A program made the translations under genes and the position numbers. From contig NZ_JAGYIM010000024.1 of assembly GCF_018402695.1 (NCBI RefSeq), positions 124,001-188,000 of the forward strand: a stretch of 64,000 bases of DNA, in the 5' to 3' direction. The number at the start of each line of letters is the position of its first letter. Within the stretch, counting starts at the first letter, position 1. The DNA comes from Arsukibacterium sp. Its GTDB lineage: Bacteria; Pseudomonadota; Gammaproteobacteria; Enterobacterales; Alteromonadaceae. This document shows, piece by piece, positions 53,480 through 62,194 of the stretch. The notes beneath the pieces were generated by a model. The model worked only from the letters and a program-made list of their open reading frames with translations. It had not been told where the DNA came from and did no database searches.

Positions 53480-56323
53480 TTGAAATTATCTAAAATAATG
53501 TTGGCGATGGGGCTGGTAGCTGGTATCAGTGCCTGTAGCCAACAACCCTCTGCACCGCAACTGCCACAAGGCGTAAAGTTAATAACCGAACACACCCAGC
53601 AAAAAAATGGGGTATCGGTTCCTTATAAAAAATATCAGCTGGATAACGGTCTGACAGTAATTGTCCACGAAGATCATTCTGATCCGCTGGTGCATGTCGA
53701 TGTGACCTATCATGTTGGCTCTGCGCGTGAGGAGCTGGGTAAATCAGGATTTGCCCACTTTTTCGAACATATGATGTTTCAGGGCTCAGAAAACGTCGGT
53801 GATGAAGAGCATTTCCGGATTGTTACTGAAGCCGGCGGTACCCTAAATGGCACCACCAATTCTGACCGGACCAATTACTTTCAAACGGTACCCTCGAATC
53901 AGCTGGAAAAAATGCTGTGGTTAGAAGCGGACCGGATGGGCTTTTTGCTTGATGCGGTAACGGAAGAAAAGTTTGAAGTACAACGCGAAACGGTGAAAAA
54001 CGAACGTGGCCAGCGGGTGGACAACCGGCCTTATGGCCGTTTAGGTGAGCGGGTATCACAAGCCTTGTATCCGGTCGGCCACCCTTACTCCTGGCCGGTT
54101 ATCGGCTATATGGACGATTTAAACCGGGCCAACGTAAATGATGTAAAAGCGTTCTTTTTGCGCTGGTACGGCCCGAATAATGCTACTGTGACCATAGGTG
54201 GTGCGGTAACGGCCAATGAAGTACTGCCGCTGGTAGAACAGTATTTCGGTTCTATTCCACGGGGGCCGGAAGTCACCGCGGCGCCAAAACAGCCGGTATC
54301 ACTGGATAGCGACCGTTATATTTCAATGGAAGATAATGTTCATTTACCGCTGATTTATATGTCTTACCCAACGGTTTATCTGCGCCATGAAGATGAAGCC
54401 GCGCTCGATGTGCTGGCCGAAATTCTCGGTGGTGGCAAAAACTCTATTTTCTATAAAAACCTGGTAAAAACCCAGATAGCCGTGCAGGCCAATGTTAATC
54501 ATCCTTGTGCGGAACTGGCATGTACCTTTAATTTATTAGCGCTGCCACACCCGGCATCCGGCAAAAACCTGGCTGATATTGAAGCGCTGATTAAGGAAAG
54601 CCTGGCTGAGTTTGAGCAACGCGGGGTTAATGACGATGACTTGCTTAAAGTGAAAGCGCAAATGGAGGCCAATACCATTTACGGCCTGCAAAGTGTGTCT
54701 GGCAAAGTAAGCCAACTGGCAATAAATGAAACCCTGACCGGTAACCCGGATAACCTGCAGAACGATTTAAACCGGGTTAATAAGGTAACCAAAGAAGACG
54801 TGATGCGGGTTTACAATACTTACCTGAAAGGTAAAGGCTCAGTGGTGATGTCGGTCGTGCCGCGCGGCAAACTGGATTTAATTGCCGCAGCCGATAATTT
54901 CAGCCCGGAAGTGCTGGATTTTGGTGGGCCTTCAACCACCAGCGCCGACGATTTACAGGTGCGTCGTGCCGTTGATGACTTTGACCGTAGCGTTGAGCCG
55001 CAAGCCGGTGTTAACCCCGCTGTAACCGTGCCTGCCTACTGGCAAAGCAGCCTGGACAATGGCATTAAGGTATTAGGCGCAGCCAGCGATGAAACGCCAA
55101 CTACAGCCATGCTGTTAAAGCTCAATAGTGGCCTGTATTACGAAAGCCCGGATAAAACCGGCTTAAGCAGTATGCTAACGGCGATGCTGAATGAAGATAC
55201 CACTAACTTTACCGGTGAACAAATTGCCCTGGAACTGGAAAAGCTGGGCAGTTATATCAGTATCAGTGCCACCGATGAGCACATTCAGCTGTATGTATTA
55301 AGCCTGAGCAAAAATCTGGATAAGACCATTGATTTACTGATGGAGAAGATGTTGCGACCAGCCTTTAATGAAGATGATTTTAATCGTCTGAAGCAGCAAC
55401 GGTTGCAGGGTATTCAGCAATCAGAGAAAAATGCCGGTTATCTGGCCAGCAATGCGTTTCGCAAATTAATGTATGGCGACAGTATTTTAGGGCAGCCAGG
55501 GGGCGGTACCTTAGCCAGTGTGACTAATCTGAGCCTGGAAGATGTTAAAGGGTATTATCAAAGCCACTTTAAGCCAGATGGCGGCCAGTTAATCGTGGTG
55601 TCTGATTTAGCCAAAACTGAGCTGCAACAGGCCATTACGCCGCTGACTCAGTTTACCGGTAAAGCCCCGGCGGTGAATGTGCAGGTCCCTGCAGACAGCA
55701 GCCGTGGCTCGGTAATTTATCTGGTGCATAAAGATGACTCGCCGCAGTCTGAGATCCGGATTGGTAAACGCAGTCTGACCGAAGACATTACCGGCGAGTA
55801 CTTCAAAACCGGCCTGGCTAATTTTACCATTGGTGGTAACTTTAATAGCCGGATCAACCTGAACCTGCGGGAAGACAAAGGTTATACCTACGGTGCCCGT
55901 ACCGGTTTCAATGCTGACGGTTATACCGGGGTGTTTATTGCTTCTGCTGCAGTACGGGCTGATGCGACTGCGGCGTCGGTAAAAGAGTTTATTGACGAGC
56001 TTAACCGCTTCAGTAGCGATGGCGTGACCGACCCGGAGCTGGCGTTTATGCGCCGGGCGCTGAATCAGCGTGACGCGTTAAAATATGAAACGCCAAATGC
56101 CAAGTTGGGCTTTTTAGCACAGATCCTACAGCATGACCTGGCTCCTACCTTTGTTGATGAGCGCAATGCAATTATTGCCAACATCAGTAAACAGGAGATA
56201 AACCAACTGGCGCAACAACACTTTGATCCAAAAGATATGGTGATAGTGGTGGTGGGTGATTCAGCAGTACTGCGACCAGAACTGGAAGCTCTGGGTTATC
56301 CGGTAGAAGATTTATCGTTATAA
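53480..56323 (+). CDS. M16 family zinc protease, lipoprotein
   Basis: This is a 947-residue protein. It starts at TTG 53480; GGAG lies eight bases upstream. The lipoprotein signal ends GISAC. The inverted zinc motif is HFFEHMMF near residue 94, with the distal Glu in AGGTLNGTTNSDRTNYF's downstream helix. The second half is the inactive M16 repeat (NLREDKGYTYGARTGF). Such proteases degrade peptides in the periplasm. A clear terminator follows. Confidence 0.92.
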   Translation: MKLSKIMLAMGLVAGISACSQQPSAPQLPQGVKLITEHTQQKNGVSVPYKKYQLDNGLTVIVHEDHSDPLVHVDVTYHVGSAREELGKSGFAHFFEHMMFQGSENVGDEEHFRIVTEAGGTLNGTTNSDRTNYFQTVPSNQLEKMLWLEADRMGFLLDAVTEEKFEVQRETVKNERGQRVDNRPYGRLGERVSQALYPVGHPYSWPVIGYMDDLNRANVNDVKAFFLRWYGPNNATVTIGGAVTANEVLPLVEQYFGSIPRGPEVTAAPKQPVSLDSDRYISMEDNVHLPLIYMSYPTVYLRHEDEAALDVLAEILGGGKNSIFYKNLVKTQIAVQANVNHPCAELACTFNLLALPHPASGKNLADIEALIKESLAEFEQRGVNDDDLLKVKAQMEANTIYGLQSVSGKVSQLAINETLTGNPDNLQNDLNRVNKVTKEDVMRVYNTYLKGKGSVVMSVVPRGKLDLIAAADNFSPEVLDFGGPSTTSADDLQVRRAVDDFDRSVEPQAGVNPAVTVPAYWQSSLDNGIKVLGAASDETPTTAMLLKLNSGLYYESPDKTGLSSMLTAMLNEDTTNFTGEQIALELEKLGSYISISATDEHIQLYVLSLSKNLDKTIDLLMEKMLRPAFNEDDFNRLKQQRLQGIQQSEKNAGYLASNAFRKLMYGDSILGQPGGGTLASVTNLSLEDVKGYYQSHFKPDGGQLIVVSDLAKTELQQAITPLTQFTGKAPAVNVQVPADSSRGSVIYLVHKDDSPQSEIRIGKRSLTEDITGEYFKTGLANFTIGGNFNSRINLNLREDKGYTYGARTGFNADGYTGVFIASAAVRADATAASVKEFIDELNRFSSDGVTDPELAFMRRALNQRDALKYETPNAKLGFLAQILQHDLAPTFVDERNAIIANISKQEINQLAQQHFDPKDMVIVVVGDSAVLRPELEALGYPVEDLSL

Positions 56324-56338
56324 GATAATTGTCTGAGC

Positions 56339-56365
56339 AAAACGCCACCTTCGGGTGGCGTTTTT
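56339..56365 (+). terminator. Rho-independent terminator after the M16 gene
   Basis: AACGCCACC pairs with GGTGGCGTT around a TTCG tetraloop (56341-56362), followed by a T run and preceded by A residues. Confidence 0.93.
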
Positions 56366-56463
56366 GTTAGGTTTTTTTATTCTGATTAGCACCGGGGTAT
56401 TACTGGTAATTTACCGGCTAAGCCCCTACAGTGGCAAAGTATTAGTTACAGAGGAAAAAATTA

Positions 56464-57549
56464 ATGATAAGCGGACTATGGCTGGCCAGCCTGCTGCTAG
56501 CAACATTAACATTATTGCCATTATGGCGGTTTGAAGCCTGGTGGGTGCGAGGTTTGGACTTTCCCCGGCTGCAACTGGCTGTGCTGGCATTAATTATTAT
56601 GGTTGTACAGCTGCTGCTGATAGATTTCAGCCAGACTGAGCAGTGGACCATGCTACTGATTAGCGGCGGTTGTCTGATTTTCCAGTTGTGGTGGATAGTG
56701 CCTTACACCCCATTGTTTCGTAAAGAAGTAATGGCCACCGCGGCTGACAGTGACAGCCCATGCATTGCCATTCTAAATGCCAATGTGCTGGCCCCCAACC
56801 GCAATGCCCAGGCGTTAATTAATTTAGTCCGGCAGCATCAGCCAGACATTCTGGTAACGCTGGAATCCGACAGCTGGTGGCAGCAACAGCTTGACCAGCT
56901 AAGCAGCGACTATCCTTACAGTGTTAAATGTCCGTTGGATAATTTATACGGTATGCATGTGTATTCGCGGTTGCCACTGCATAATCCGTCGTTACAATTT
57001 TTAGTGGAGGAGGGCGTGCCCTCTGTGCATGCTGAAGTTGAATTAAGCGATGGTAGCCGGATTGCCGTGCATTTCTTGCATCCGGCGCCGCCCAGCCCCA
57101 CTGAAAATGCCAGTTCAGAGGAGCGCGATGCTGAATTGCTGGTGGTGGCAGCCAGTATCAAACAGATTAAAACGCCGGTTATTGTCGCTGGCGATTTAAA
57201 TGACGTTGCCTGGTCTGAAACAACCCGTTTGTTCAGAAAAGTCAGCGGCTTGCTTGATCCAAGGATCGGTCGGGGCATGTATAACAGCTTCCATGCTGAT
57301 TACCCGTTTATGCGTTGGCCGCTGGACCATTTGTTTCATAGTAGTCATTTTACCCTGCGCCAGATCCAGCGTTTACCATCAATCGGCTCAGATCATTTTC
57401 CGATGCTGATCCGGTTGTGTTACACCGGTCAGCAACTGCCGCAGGATGGGATCAGCCCGGATCAGGATGATAAAGAACTGGCTCAGGAAAAAATGGCAGC
57501 GCAGGCAGTGGTTCCTGAGCAAGTACACCGGCCGGAAGCACTTCCTTAA
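56464..57549 (+). CDS. Membrane-anchored endonuclease/exonuclease/phosphatase-family protein
   Basis: This is a 361-residue protein. Three N-terminal helices (LWLASLLLATLTLLPLW, LAVLALIIMVVQLLLI and one more) precede an EEP domain: ILNANVLAPNRNAQALI, LVTLESDSWWQ (metal Glu), VAGDLNDVAWSET and GSDHFPMLIRL (catalytic Asp-His). Members act on nucleic acids, phospholipids or phosphoesters; the topology suggests a periplasmic catalytic domain. Confidence 0.87.
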   Translation: MISGLWLASLLLATLTLLPLWRFEAWWVRGLDFPRLQLAVLALIIMVVQLLLIDFSQTEQWTMLLISGGCLIFQLWWIVPYTPLFRKEVMATAADSDSPCIAILNANVLAPNRNAQALINLVRQHQPDILVTLESDSWWQQQLDQLSSDYPYSVKCPLDNLYGMHVYSRLPLHNPSLQFLVEEGVPSVHAEVELSDGSRIAVHFLHPAPPSPTENASSEERDAELLVVAASIKQIKTPVIVAGDLNDVAWSETTRLFRKVSGLLDPRIGRGMYNSFHADYPFMRWPLDHLFHSSHFTLRQIQRLPSIGSDHFPMLIRLCYTGQQLPQDGISPDQDDKELAQEKMAAQAVVPEQVHRPEALP

Positions 57550-57637
57550 CCGCGCTTGTTGCAACGTAACTTTGTTCAGACAGCAGGTTTTGCTGGTGCT
57601 GATAACGGAAAGCTGAAGACTTAACAACGGATTACTT

Positions 57638-58690
57638 ATGCAATATTCAATACTTGGCAGCAGCAATGTTGAGGTGTCGCGGGTTTGTCTGGGAACCATG
57701 ACCTGGGGTACCCAGAACACCCAGCAAGATGCCGATGAACAGCTGGCGTATGCCCTGGCGCAGGGCGTTAATTTTATCGATACCGCTGAGATGTATTCGG
57801 TGCCGCCAACCGCTGAGTCTTACGGGGCGACTGAACGGATTATCGGCAACTGGCTAAGCCGCAACCGCAGTAAACGTGAGCAAATTGTTCTGGCCAGCAA
57901 AATGGCAGGCAGTGGTTTGTCGTACATTCGTGGTGGCGGTATTATGACGCCAGCCACTTTGCAGCAGGCAGTAGATGACTCTTTACAACGATTACAAACT
58001 GACTATCTGGATTTGTATCAGTTGCACTGGCCGAATCGGGTATCACCGCATTTTGGCAGGCATGCTGTTGGGCATATTGGTTTCTCCGAGGTCAACGCGG
58101 CTGAGCAGACTGAGCAAATGCTAGGTTTGCTGCAGGCGCTGCAAAACTGTGTCAACGCTGGCAAAATCCGCTTTTGCGGTTTATCCAACGAGACACCCTG
58201 GGGCATCAGTCAGTACCTGAAACTCAGTGCTGAACACAACTTACCGAAAATGGTGTCAATCCAGAATGAATTCAGCCTGTTACATAGCAAAGACTGGCCA
58301 TATCTGATTGAACAGTGCCTGCATGAAAATATTGCTTATTTACCCTGGTCACCACTGGCTGGCGGCGCGTTAAGCGGCAAATACCTGAACGGCGCCCGGC
58401 CAGTAGGTAGCCGCTGGAGTATGCTGCAGCGTCACGGCCTGTTTCGTGACACGCCTCAGTCTGCACAGGCTATTGCAGCTTTTACTGAACTGGCGGCAGG
58501 TTATCAGCTAAACCCTGCGGCACTGGCGTTAGCCTGGGTAGACCAGGTTGAGGGTGTTACCTCTACTATTATCGGTGCCACCAGCATGGCGCAGTTAGCG
58601 CAGAATATTGCCGCTTTTAGTTTAACGCTTGATCAGGCTTTACGTGACGATATCAGGCAATATCTGCGGCAATACCCTATGCCGTTTTAA
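57638..58690 (+). CDS. tas: NADP(H)-dependent aldo-keto reductase Tas
   Basis: This is a 350-residue protein with LGTMTWGTQNTQQDADEQL, the catalytic Tyr in DTAEMYSVPPTAES, Lys in IVLASKMAG, His in LYQLHWP and the NADP site GATSMAQLAQN. The MYSVPP and TQN patterns closely match E. coli Tas (346 residues), which can complement tyrosine auxotrophy in starved cells. Confidence 0.92.
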   Translation: MQYSILGSSNVEVSRVCLGTMTWGTQNTQQDADEQLAYALAQGVNFIDTAEMYSVPPTAESYGATERIIGNWLSRNRSKREQIVLASKMAGSGLSYIRGGGIMTPATLQQAVDDSLQRLQTDYLDLYQLHWPNRVSPHFGRHAVGHIGFSEVNAAEQTEQMLGLLQALQNCVNAGKIRFCGLSNETPWGISQYLKLSAEHNLPKMVSIQNEFSLLHSKDWPYLIEQCLHENIAYLPWSPLAGGALSGKYLNGARPVGSRWSMLQRHGLFRDTPQSAQAIAAFTELAAGYQLNPAALALAWVDQVEGVTSTIIGATSMAQLAQNIAAFSLTLDQALRDDIRQYLRQYPMPF

Positions 58691-58832
58691 ACAGGCTAAC
58701 CGGCACGCTCAGCTTTTACCATTGCGTAATCATTTGAAGCCAGGCGTATCGGGGTCTTGTGAACTTGCAGCCAAGCCATTAAGCTCATTGTCCAGCGCAG
58801 TGTTATCGGTTAAGCAAGAGGACTACATCGCC

Positions 58833-59648
58833 ATGAGGCAGATGATCGAGCAAGCAACTAATCTACCCAGTATTCCGCAAGTGGTGCAAAGGCTTATTGC
58901 CAGTATCGGTGATGACGATGTTACCACCGACAAACTGGCCAATATTATAACCAGTGATCAGGCAATAACCGCAAAAGTTTTACGCCTGGCCAATTCGGCG
59001 CGTTTTGGCCGCCAGCGTCAGGTGGGCTCAGTAAAAGATGCGTTGGTGGTATTGGGACGTGACGCGTTGCGCACTCTGGTGTTGTCGATTGGTTTAGTGT
59101 CCAGCTTTAAAGCCCCTGCCACCTTTGACTTAAACGCCTACTGGCGCCGTTCATTTATGCTGGCCAATCGGGCAAAATGGCTGGCTAAATTAAATAAAGC
59201 CGATCCGGAAATTGCTTATACTTGTGGTTTATTGCATGGCATCGGTGAATACCTGATCCATATTGTTGAACCAGAGTTGGCGAAAACCATCGACCAGCAG
59301 GTTGAGGGTGGGGCGCCGCGGCGCAAAACCCAGCTGGAATTGTTCGGGTTCGATTACACCATGGCCGGCAGTGAACTGGCAAAATACTGGAAATTTCCGG
59401 ACGAAATTGCTGACGCCATTTTGTGGCAGCAACAACCGGCGGGCAGTGGGGCTTTATTGCCTTACGCAACCTTATTATTTCTGGCCCGCTATATGATTGT
59501 GTACCGCGAGCAGGTTAGCGCTGGAAACTTTGATGAGTTGCCGGTGAGGTTAATTCATGCTGCTCATATGGATTTGGACGAAACTTATCGCAGAATGCAG
59601 GACTTCACCGAAGATGATGCCGATATCATCGCATTGCTGCAGCAATAG
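58833..59648 (+). CDS. HDOD domain protein
   Basis: This protein of about 271 residues starts at ATG 58833 with AGAGGA upstream; the longer frame extends into tas. It has the HDOD start LPSIPQVVQRLIASI, ITSDQAITAKVLRLANSARFG, VLGRDALRTLVLSIGL and CGLLHGIGEYLI. HDOD lacks the full metal set of HD hydrolases and acts in signalling, often linked to chemotaxis or cyclic dinucleotides. Confidence 0.88.
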   Translation: MRQMIEQATNLPSIPQVVQRLIASIGDDDVTTDKLANIITSDQAITAKVLRLANSARFGRQRQVGSVKDALVVLGRDALRTLVLSIGLVSSFKAPATFDLNAYWRRSFMLANRAKWLAKLNKADPEIAYTCGLLHGIGEYLIHIVEPELAKTIDQQVEGGAPRRKTQLELFGFDYTMAGSELAKYWKFPDEIADAILWQQQPAGSGALLPYATLLFLARYMIVYREQVSAGNFDELPVRLIHAAHMDLDETYRRMQDFTEDDADIIALLQQ

Positions 59649-59668
59649 ACAAAATAACGGAGGGGCAT

Positions 59669-60193
59669 ATGAACACAGTAAAATACGCTTTAGCGCTATT
59701 AGCTTTAGGGTTGGTAATGATAGGCGCCAATGCTTATGCTCAGCTGCAGGCAGCTATTACTGTTGATTTTAAGCAGCCTGCGGCAAACCTGATAACCGGT
59801 GGCCCGCCTTCGCAGGCGCAATTACTGATGTTAAAAGAGGCGGGTGTGACTAAAGTCATTAATCTGCTTGGGCCTGATGAAACAATGGCGTTCGATGAAA
59901 AGGCTGAAGTTGAAGCCCTTGGGCTTAAATATAATGCGCTGCCAATTTCAGGGCCAACCGACATAACAGTCGACAACGCTAAAGCGCTCTATCAACTATT
60001 ACAGGGCAGTGACAAGGTGTTTGTACACTGTGCGTCGGGAAACAGAGTTGGTGCCTTATTGGCGATAGGTGCGCATGAGGTTGAAGGGAAATCCGTTGTT
60101 GAGTCCCTGGCGTTTGGCCAGGCTGCTGGCTTAGGCTCGCTGGAGCAGAAAGTGCAGGAAGTACTAAGCGGACAAAATGGTGGGCGAAATTAG
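59669..60193 (+). CDS. Exported beta-lactamase-hydrolase-like phosphatase
   Basis: This is a 174-residue protein with signal peptide LALLALGLVMIGANAYA. The dual-specificity-phosphatase-like fold (DUF442/BLH) shows ITGGPPSQAQLLMLKEAGV, NLLGPDE and the Cys-phosphatase loop HCASGNRVGA. It starts about 20 bases after the HDOD gene with GGAGGGG. Its stop lies exactly where the putative integron attC region begins on the other strand. Confidence 0.87.
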   Translation: MNTVKYALALLALGLVMIGANAYAQLQAAITVDFKQPAANLITGGPPSQAQLLMLKEAGVTKVINLLGPDETMAFDEKAEVEALGLKYNALPISGPTDITVDNAKALYQLLQGSDKVFVHCASGNRVGALLAIGAHEVEGKSVVESLAFGQAAGLGSLEQKVQEVLSGQNGGRN

Positions 60194-60265
60194 ATAAAGC
60201 CGACCACACACGCGAGCAACGTGTTGCGAGTCGGCGAAGGTGCGTTGTGCTGGCGTTTGTTATGC
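60194..60265 (-). repeat. attC-like site of cassette B (incomplete)
   Basis: On the minus strand GCATAAC (60265-60259) is followed by AAACGCC, identical over ATAACAAACGCC to the start of Vibrio VCR attC sites as I remember them, then by a GCCGAC / GTCGGC palindrome. GCATAAC is the exact complement of the GTTATGC at the cassette B start. I see no GTTRRRY core at the far end, so this site may be truncated at the join with the chromosome. Confidence 0.6.
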
Positions 60266-60661
60266 CTGACTCGGACCATCTTGATATTTAGATTTTTCAA
60301 TGATCAAAGGGACTTGTGATGCGAACCACTCTTTTTCTTTGGCTCCAAATGTCGTTTTACGTCCATTTAACCTGTAGTGATAAACGATAGAACCTTGGTG
60401 TTGTTTTATCGTGAGCTGATGCTTGCCGATATTATCTGCAACAACTAACTCGATCTGAGCATTTTCGGGTAAAAATAATAGTTCTGTTTCTTCTGCGTTA
60501 AAACGAATTTCTTCTTTTATAACACGAGAAGGGGCAGTGATATGTAAATAGAAGTTTTCTTCATCTACAGTATGGCGATGTCCTGGCCAAGTAATACATG
60601 CCGAAAGAGTAAGGCTTAGGCAAGCTAAAATAACTAGTCGAAATTTAAGAAATACTGACAT
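60260..60661 (-). CDS. Hypothetical lipoprotein, cassette B gene
   Basis: This is a 133-residue protein. I chose ATG 60661 with AGGGAAA upstream, giving a lipoprotein signal SLTLSAC; the longer frame starts in the attC core. The rest (YLHITAPSRVIKEEIRFN, then KKHL-like and TTFGAKEKEW strands) has no family I recognise. Its TAA overlaps the GCATAAC box of the attC-like site. G+C is lower than that of flanking genes. Confidence 0.72.
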   Translation of the reverse strand: MSVFLKFRLVILACLSLTLSACITWPGHRHTVDEENFYLHITAPSRVIKEEIRFNAEETELLFLPENAQIELVVADNIGKHQLTIKQHQGSIVYHYRLNGRKTTFGAKEKEWFASQVPLIIEKSKYQDGPSQA

Positions 60662-60717
60662 TTGCTTTCCCTGTTTCACTGTTGTTGTTCCTGAGAGTGC
60701 CGATAATCTTTCAGCCG

Positions 60718-60808
60718 GCATAACGCGAAGCGCACGGGCGACAAAAACGCGCCTGCGGGTTTGGCGTCCCAGCGGCAGTAGGCCGCGAGTGGCGCGTATT
60801 GTTAGCTC
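60718..60808 (-). repeat. attC recombination site between cassettes A and B
   Basis: On the minus strand the boxes occur in integron order: R'' GAGCTAAC (60808-60801), spacer AATAC, L'' GCGCCAC (60795-60789), a structured centre, L' GTGCGC (60735-60730), spacer TTCGC, R' GTTATGC (60724-60718). L'' pairs with L' leaving one extrahelical C, as in genuine attC sites. Both spacers are five bases. Confidence 0.82.
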
Positions 60809-60817
60809 GTTTGTTAG

Positions 60818-61222
60818 TTAATCCCACCAAAGTAAAGCCTTGTTATTTCTTACATCTTCTTCTGGGTTAAAGACCATCCCTTGACGCGACGCTTCTCCTT
60901 TAAATACATTAAATAAGGCATCTATTTCAGTTTGCGATTTTGGTAGTGTGACCAATAATGCATCAGCGTATGGACCACCTTCTTCTTCAATTCTTTTTTT
61001 GTCCGAGTAAATTGCATCTCTTGGGATTTCAACCTTAACTGCGCCAAGCGCATAAAGCGACTCTACGAATTTCGTAGCATCTTCAGTACCGGAAAATCTA
61101 TTGCCAGCCAAAGCATACGGATTTTTGTTTTTAGCAAGCCACTCACGAGCTTCAGGCGGATGGGGATACAATAAGTAAATGGCCAAAGCAACAGAGAGAC
61201 AAATTAGCAAAATCTTCAACAA
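60818..61222 (-). CDS. Hypothetical membrane-anchored protein, cassette A gene
   Basis: This is a 134-residue protein with a TTG start and GAGGTG seven bases upstream. An N-terminal anchor (ILLICLSVALAIYLLYP) is followed by a soluble domain with NRFSGTEDATKFVESLYALG and GGPYADALLVTLPKSQTEI. I do not know the family. It lies wholly inside the unit bounded by GTTAGCTC (61247-61240) and its own attC, as integron cassettes do. Confidence 0.75.
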   Translation of the reverse strand: MLKILLICLSVALAIYLLYPHPPEAREWLAKNKNPYALAGNRFSGTEDATKFVESLYALGAVKVEIPRDAIYSDKKRIEEEGGPYADALLVTLPKSQTEIDALFNVFKGEASRQGMVFNPEEDVRNNKALLWWD

Positions 61223-61246
61223 TTGGAATCACCTCTTAAGAGCTAA

Positions 61247-61440
61247 CATTTATTCTGCGGAAAGATCCGTATTTAGACTCGGAATTTTCCGCCTTTGTAA
61301 ATATGATGTGGCTGACATTACATCTTAACCGGATTATTTACAATGATTTATGGGTACATACAATTTTAATAATCGAGACAACTACGGAAACTTCGGTCTA
61401 ACGCTGAGTGCGGGCTTGCCGCGCGATAACTAGCTTGAGC
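61247..61440. other. Non-coding stretch upstream of cassette A
   Basis: No gene is visible. On the minus strand a GCGGAAA / TTTCCGC stem lies just before GTTAGCTC and may be part of a preceding attC. GTTAGAC (61402-61396, minus) is another sequence of cassette-core type. The block may be a geneless or decayed cassette; evidence is weak. Confidence 0.35.
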
Positions 61441-61670
61441 AATAGAGGATAGAACTTCTGAGAGAGCGTTGTATATGGCATGTTGAGATAACGGCAGCAA
61501 CACCCGCCTTGGCTCGCCACAGCAACTCTCTCGCTTTCGCTCGCTCAGACACTCTGTGTCGACCAAAACGGGGTTCCAGCCGTTCTCTTTTAGGTATCGA
61601 CTTAGCGAATCGAGGATAGAACCTCTTATGAAGGCGCTGACGAATGAGAAAGAGCGTTCTATCCGGCATG
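61441..61670. repeat. Dispersed repeat cluster (arm-type C-arm), copy R6
   Basis: The centre (61497-61581) is a type C copy on the minus strand, nearly identical to R4 near 21.1 kb with a GC-GAAA-GC inner loop. It is flanked by shortened type G arms at 61611-61670 and 61441-61484, each with AGAGGATAGAAC-type hairpins and GCATG ends. The spacer ATTCGCTAAGTCGATA matches that between R3 and R4. Minus-strand frames here are shadows of the repeat. Confidence 0.82.
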
Positions 61671-61681
61671 TTTATAGCTAT

Positions 61682-62119
61682 TTAGCTCACAGATAGGGTA
61701 AGCAGTACACACATCACCAAATGACTGACAGTGACTACCAACGTTAAAGCATTGCGCAGGTTTTGATAGGATTTGCTGTAATGTTGATTAATGCCCGAAC
61801 TGAATTCTGTTATCCGTAGCAGGACAAATAGCAAGGCCTGCAGCAGTAAGAAGTAGCCAGGGGTAAGTGCCAGGCCGATAATACTGACTACCGGAAAGCT
61901 TACCGCTAAGAGCGCCATTTTATTGCCAGCTGCAACGGTGTCGGGCCGGTAAAGCACTGGCCACAGCACACCTGCCATAAAGCCTAAAATCAGTGAACTA
62001 TATAACTGGTACAGCAGCAGTAACGGCGTGCTGCCAACCTGCCACTGCATATGATAAGCCAGTGGCAGTAAGGCAAAAGGCAGCAAGCCGGCGTAGCCCA
62101 GGGTGTTGATCAGTTTCAT
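61682..62119 (-). CDS. DUF3429 membrane protein
   Basis: This is a 145-residue protein with four to five membrane helices. GYAGLLPFALLPLAYHM at the start and LYSSLILGFMAGVLWP match DUF3429/TMEM69-like proteins of unknown role. AAGGA lies seven bases before ATG. It begins 75 bases after the end of the permease gene on the same strand. Confidence 0.75.
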   Translation of the reverse strand: MKLINTLGYAGLLPFALLPLAYHMQWQVGSTPLLLLYQLYSSLILGFMAGVLWPVLYRPDTVAAGNKMALLAVSFPVVSIIGLALTPGYFLLLQALLFVLLRITEFSSGINQHYSKSYQNLRNALTLVVTVSHLVMCVLLTLSVS

Positions 62120-62194
62120 GGTTTGTCCTTCGCTTTTTCGCTTGTACGGCCAAACAGCTGCTGCTGATCAGGTTACGCTGGCCTTCGTTGTTAG

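Noticed and set aside
61366-61669. Minus-strand frames in the 61.5 kb repeat
   Set aside because: They follow the repeat sequence, and similar frames occur in its other copies; no protein features.
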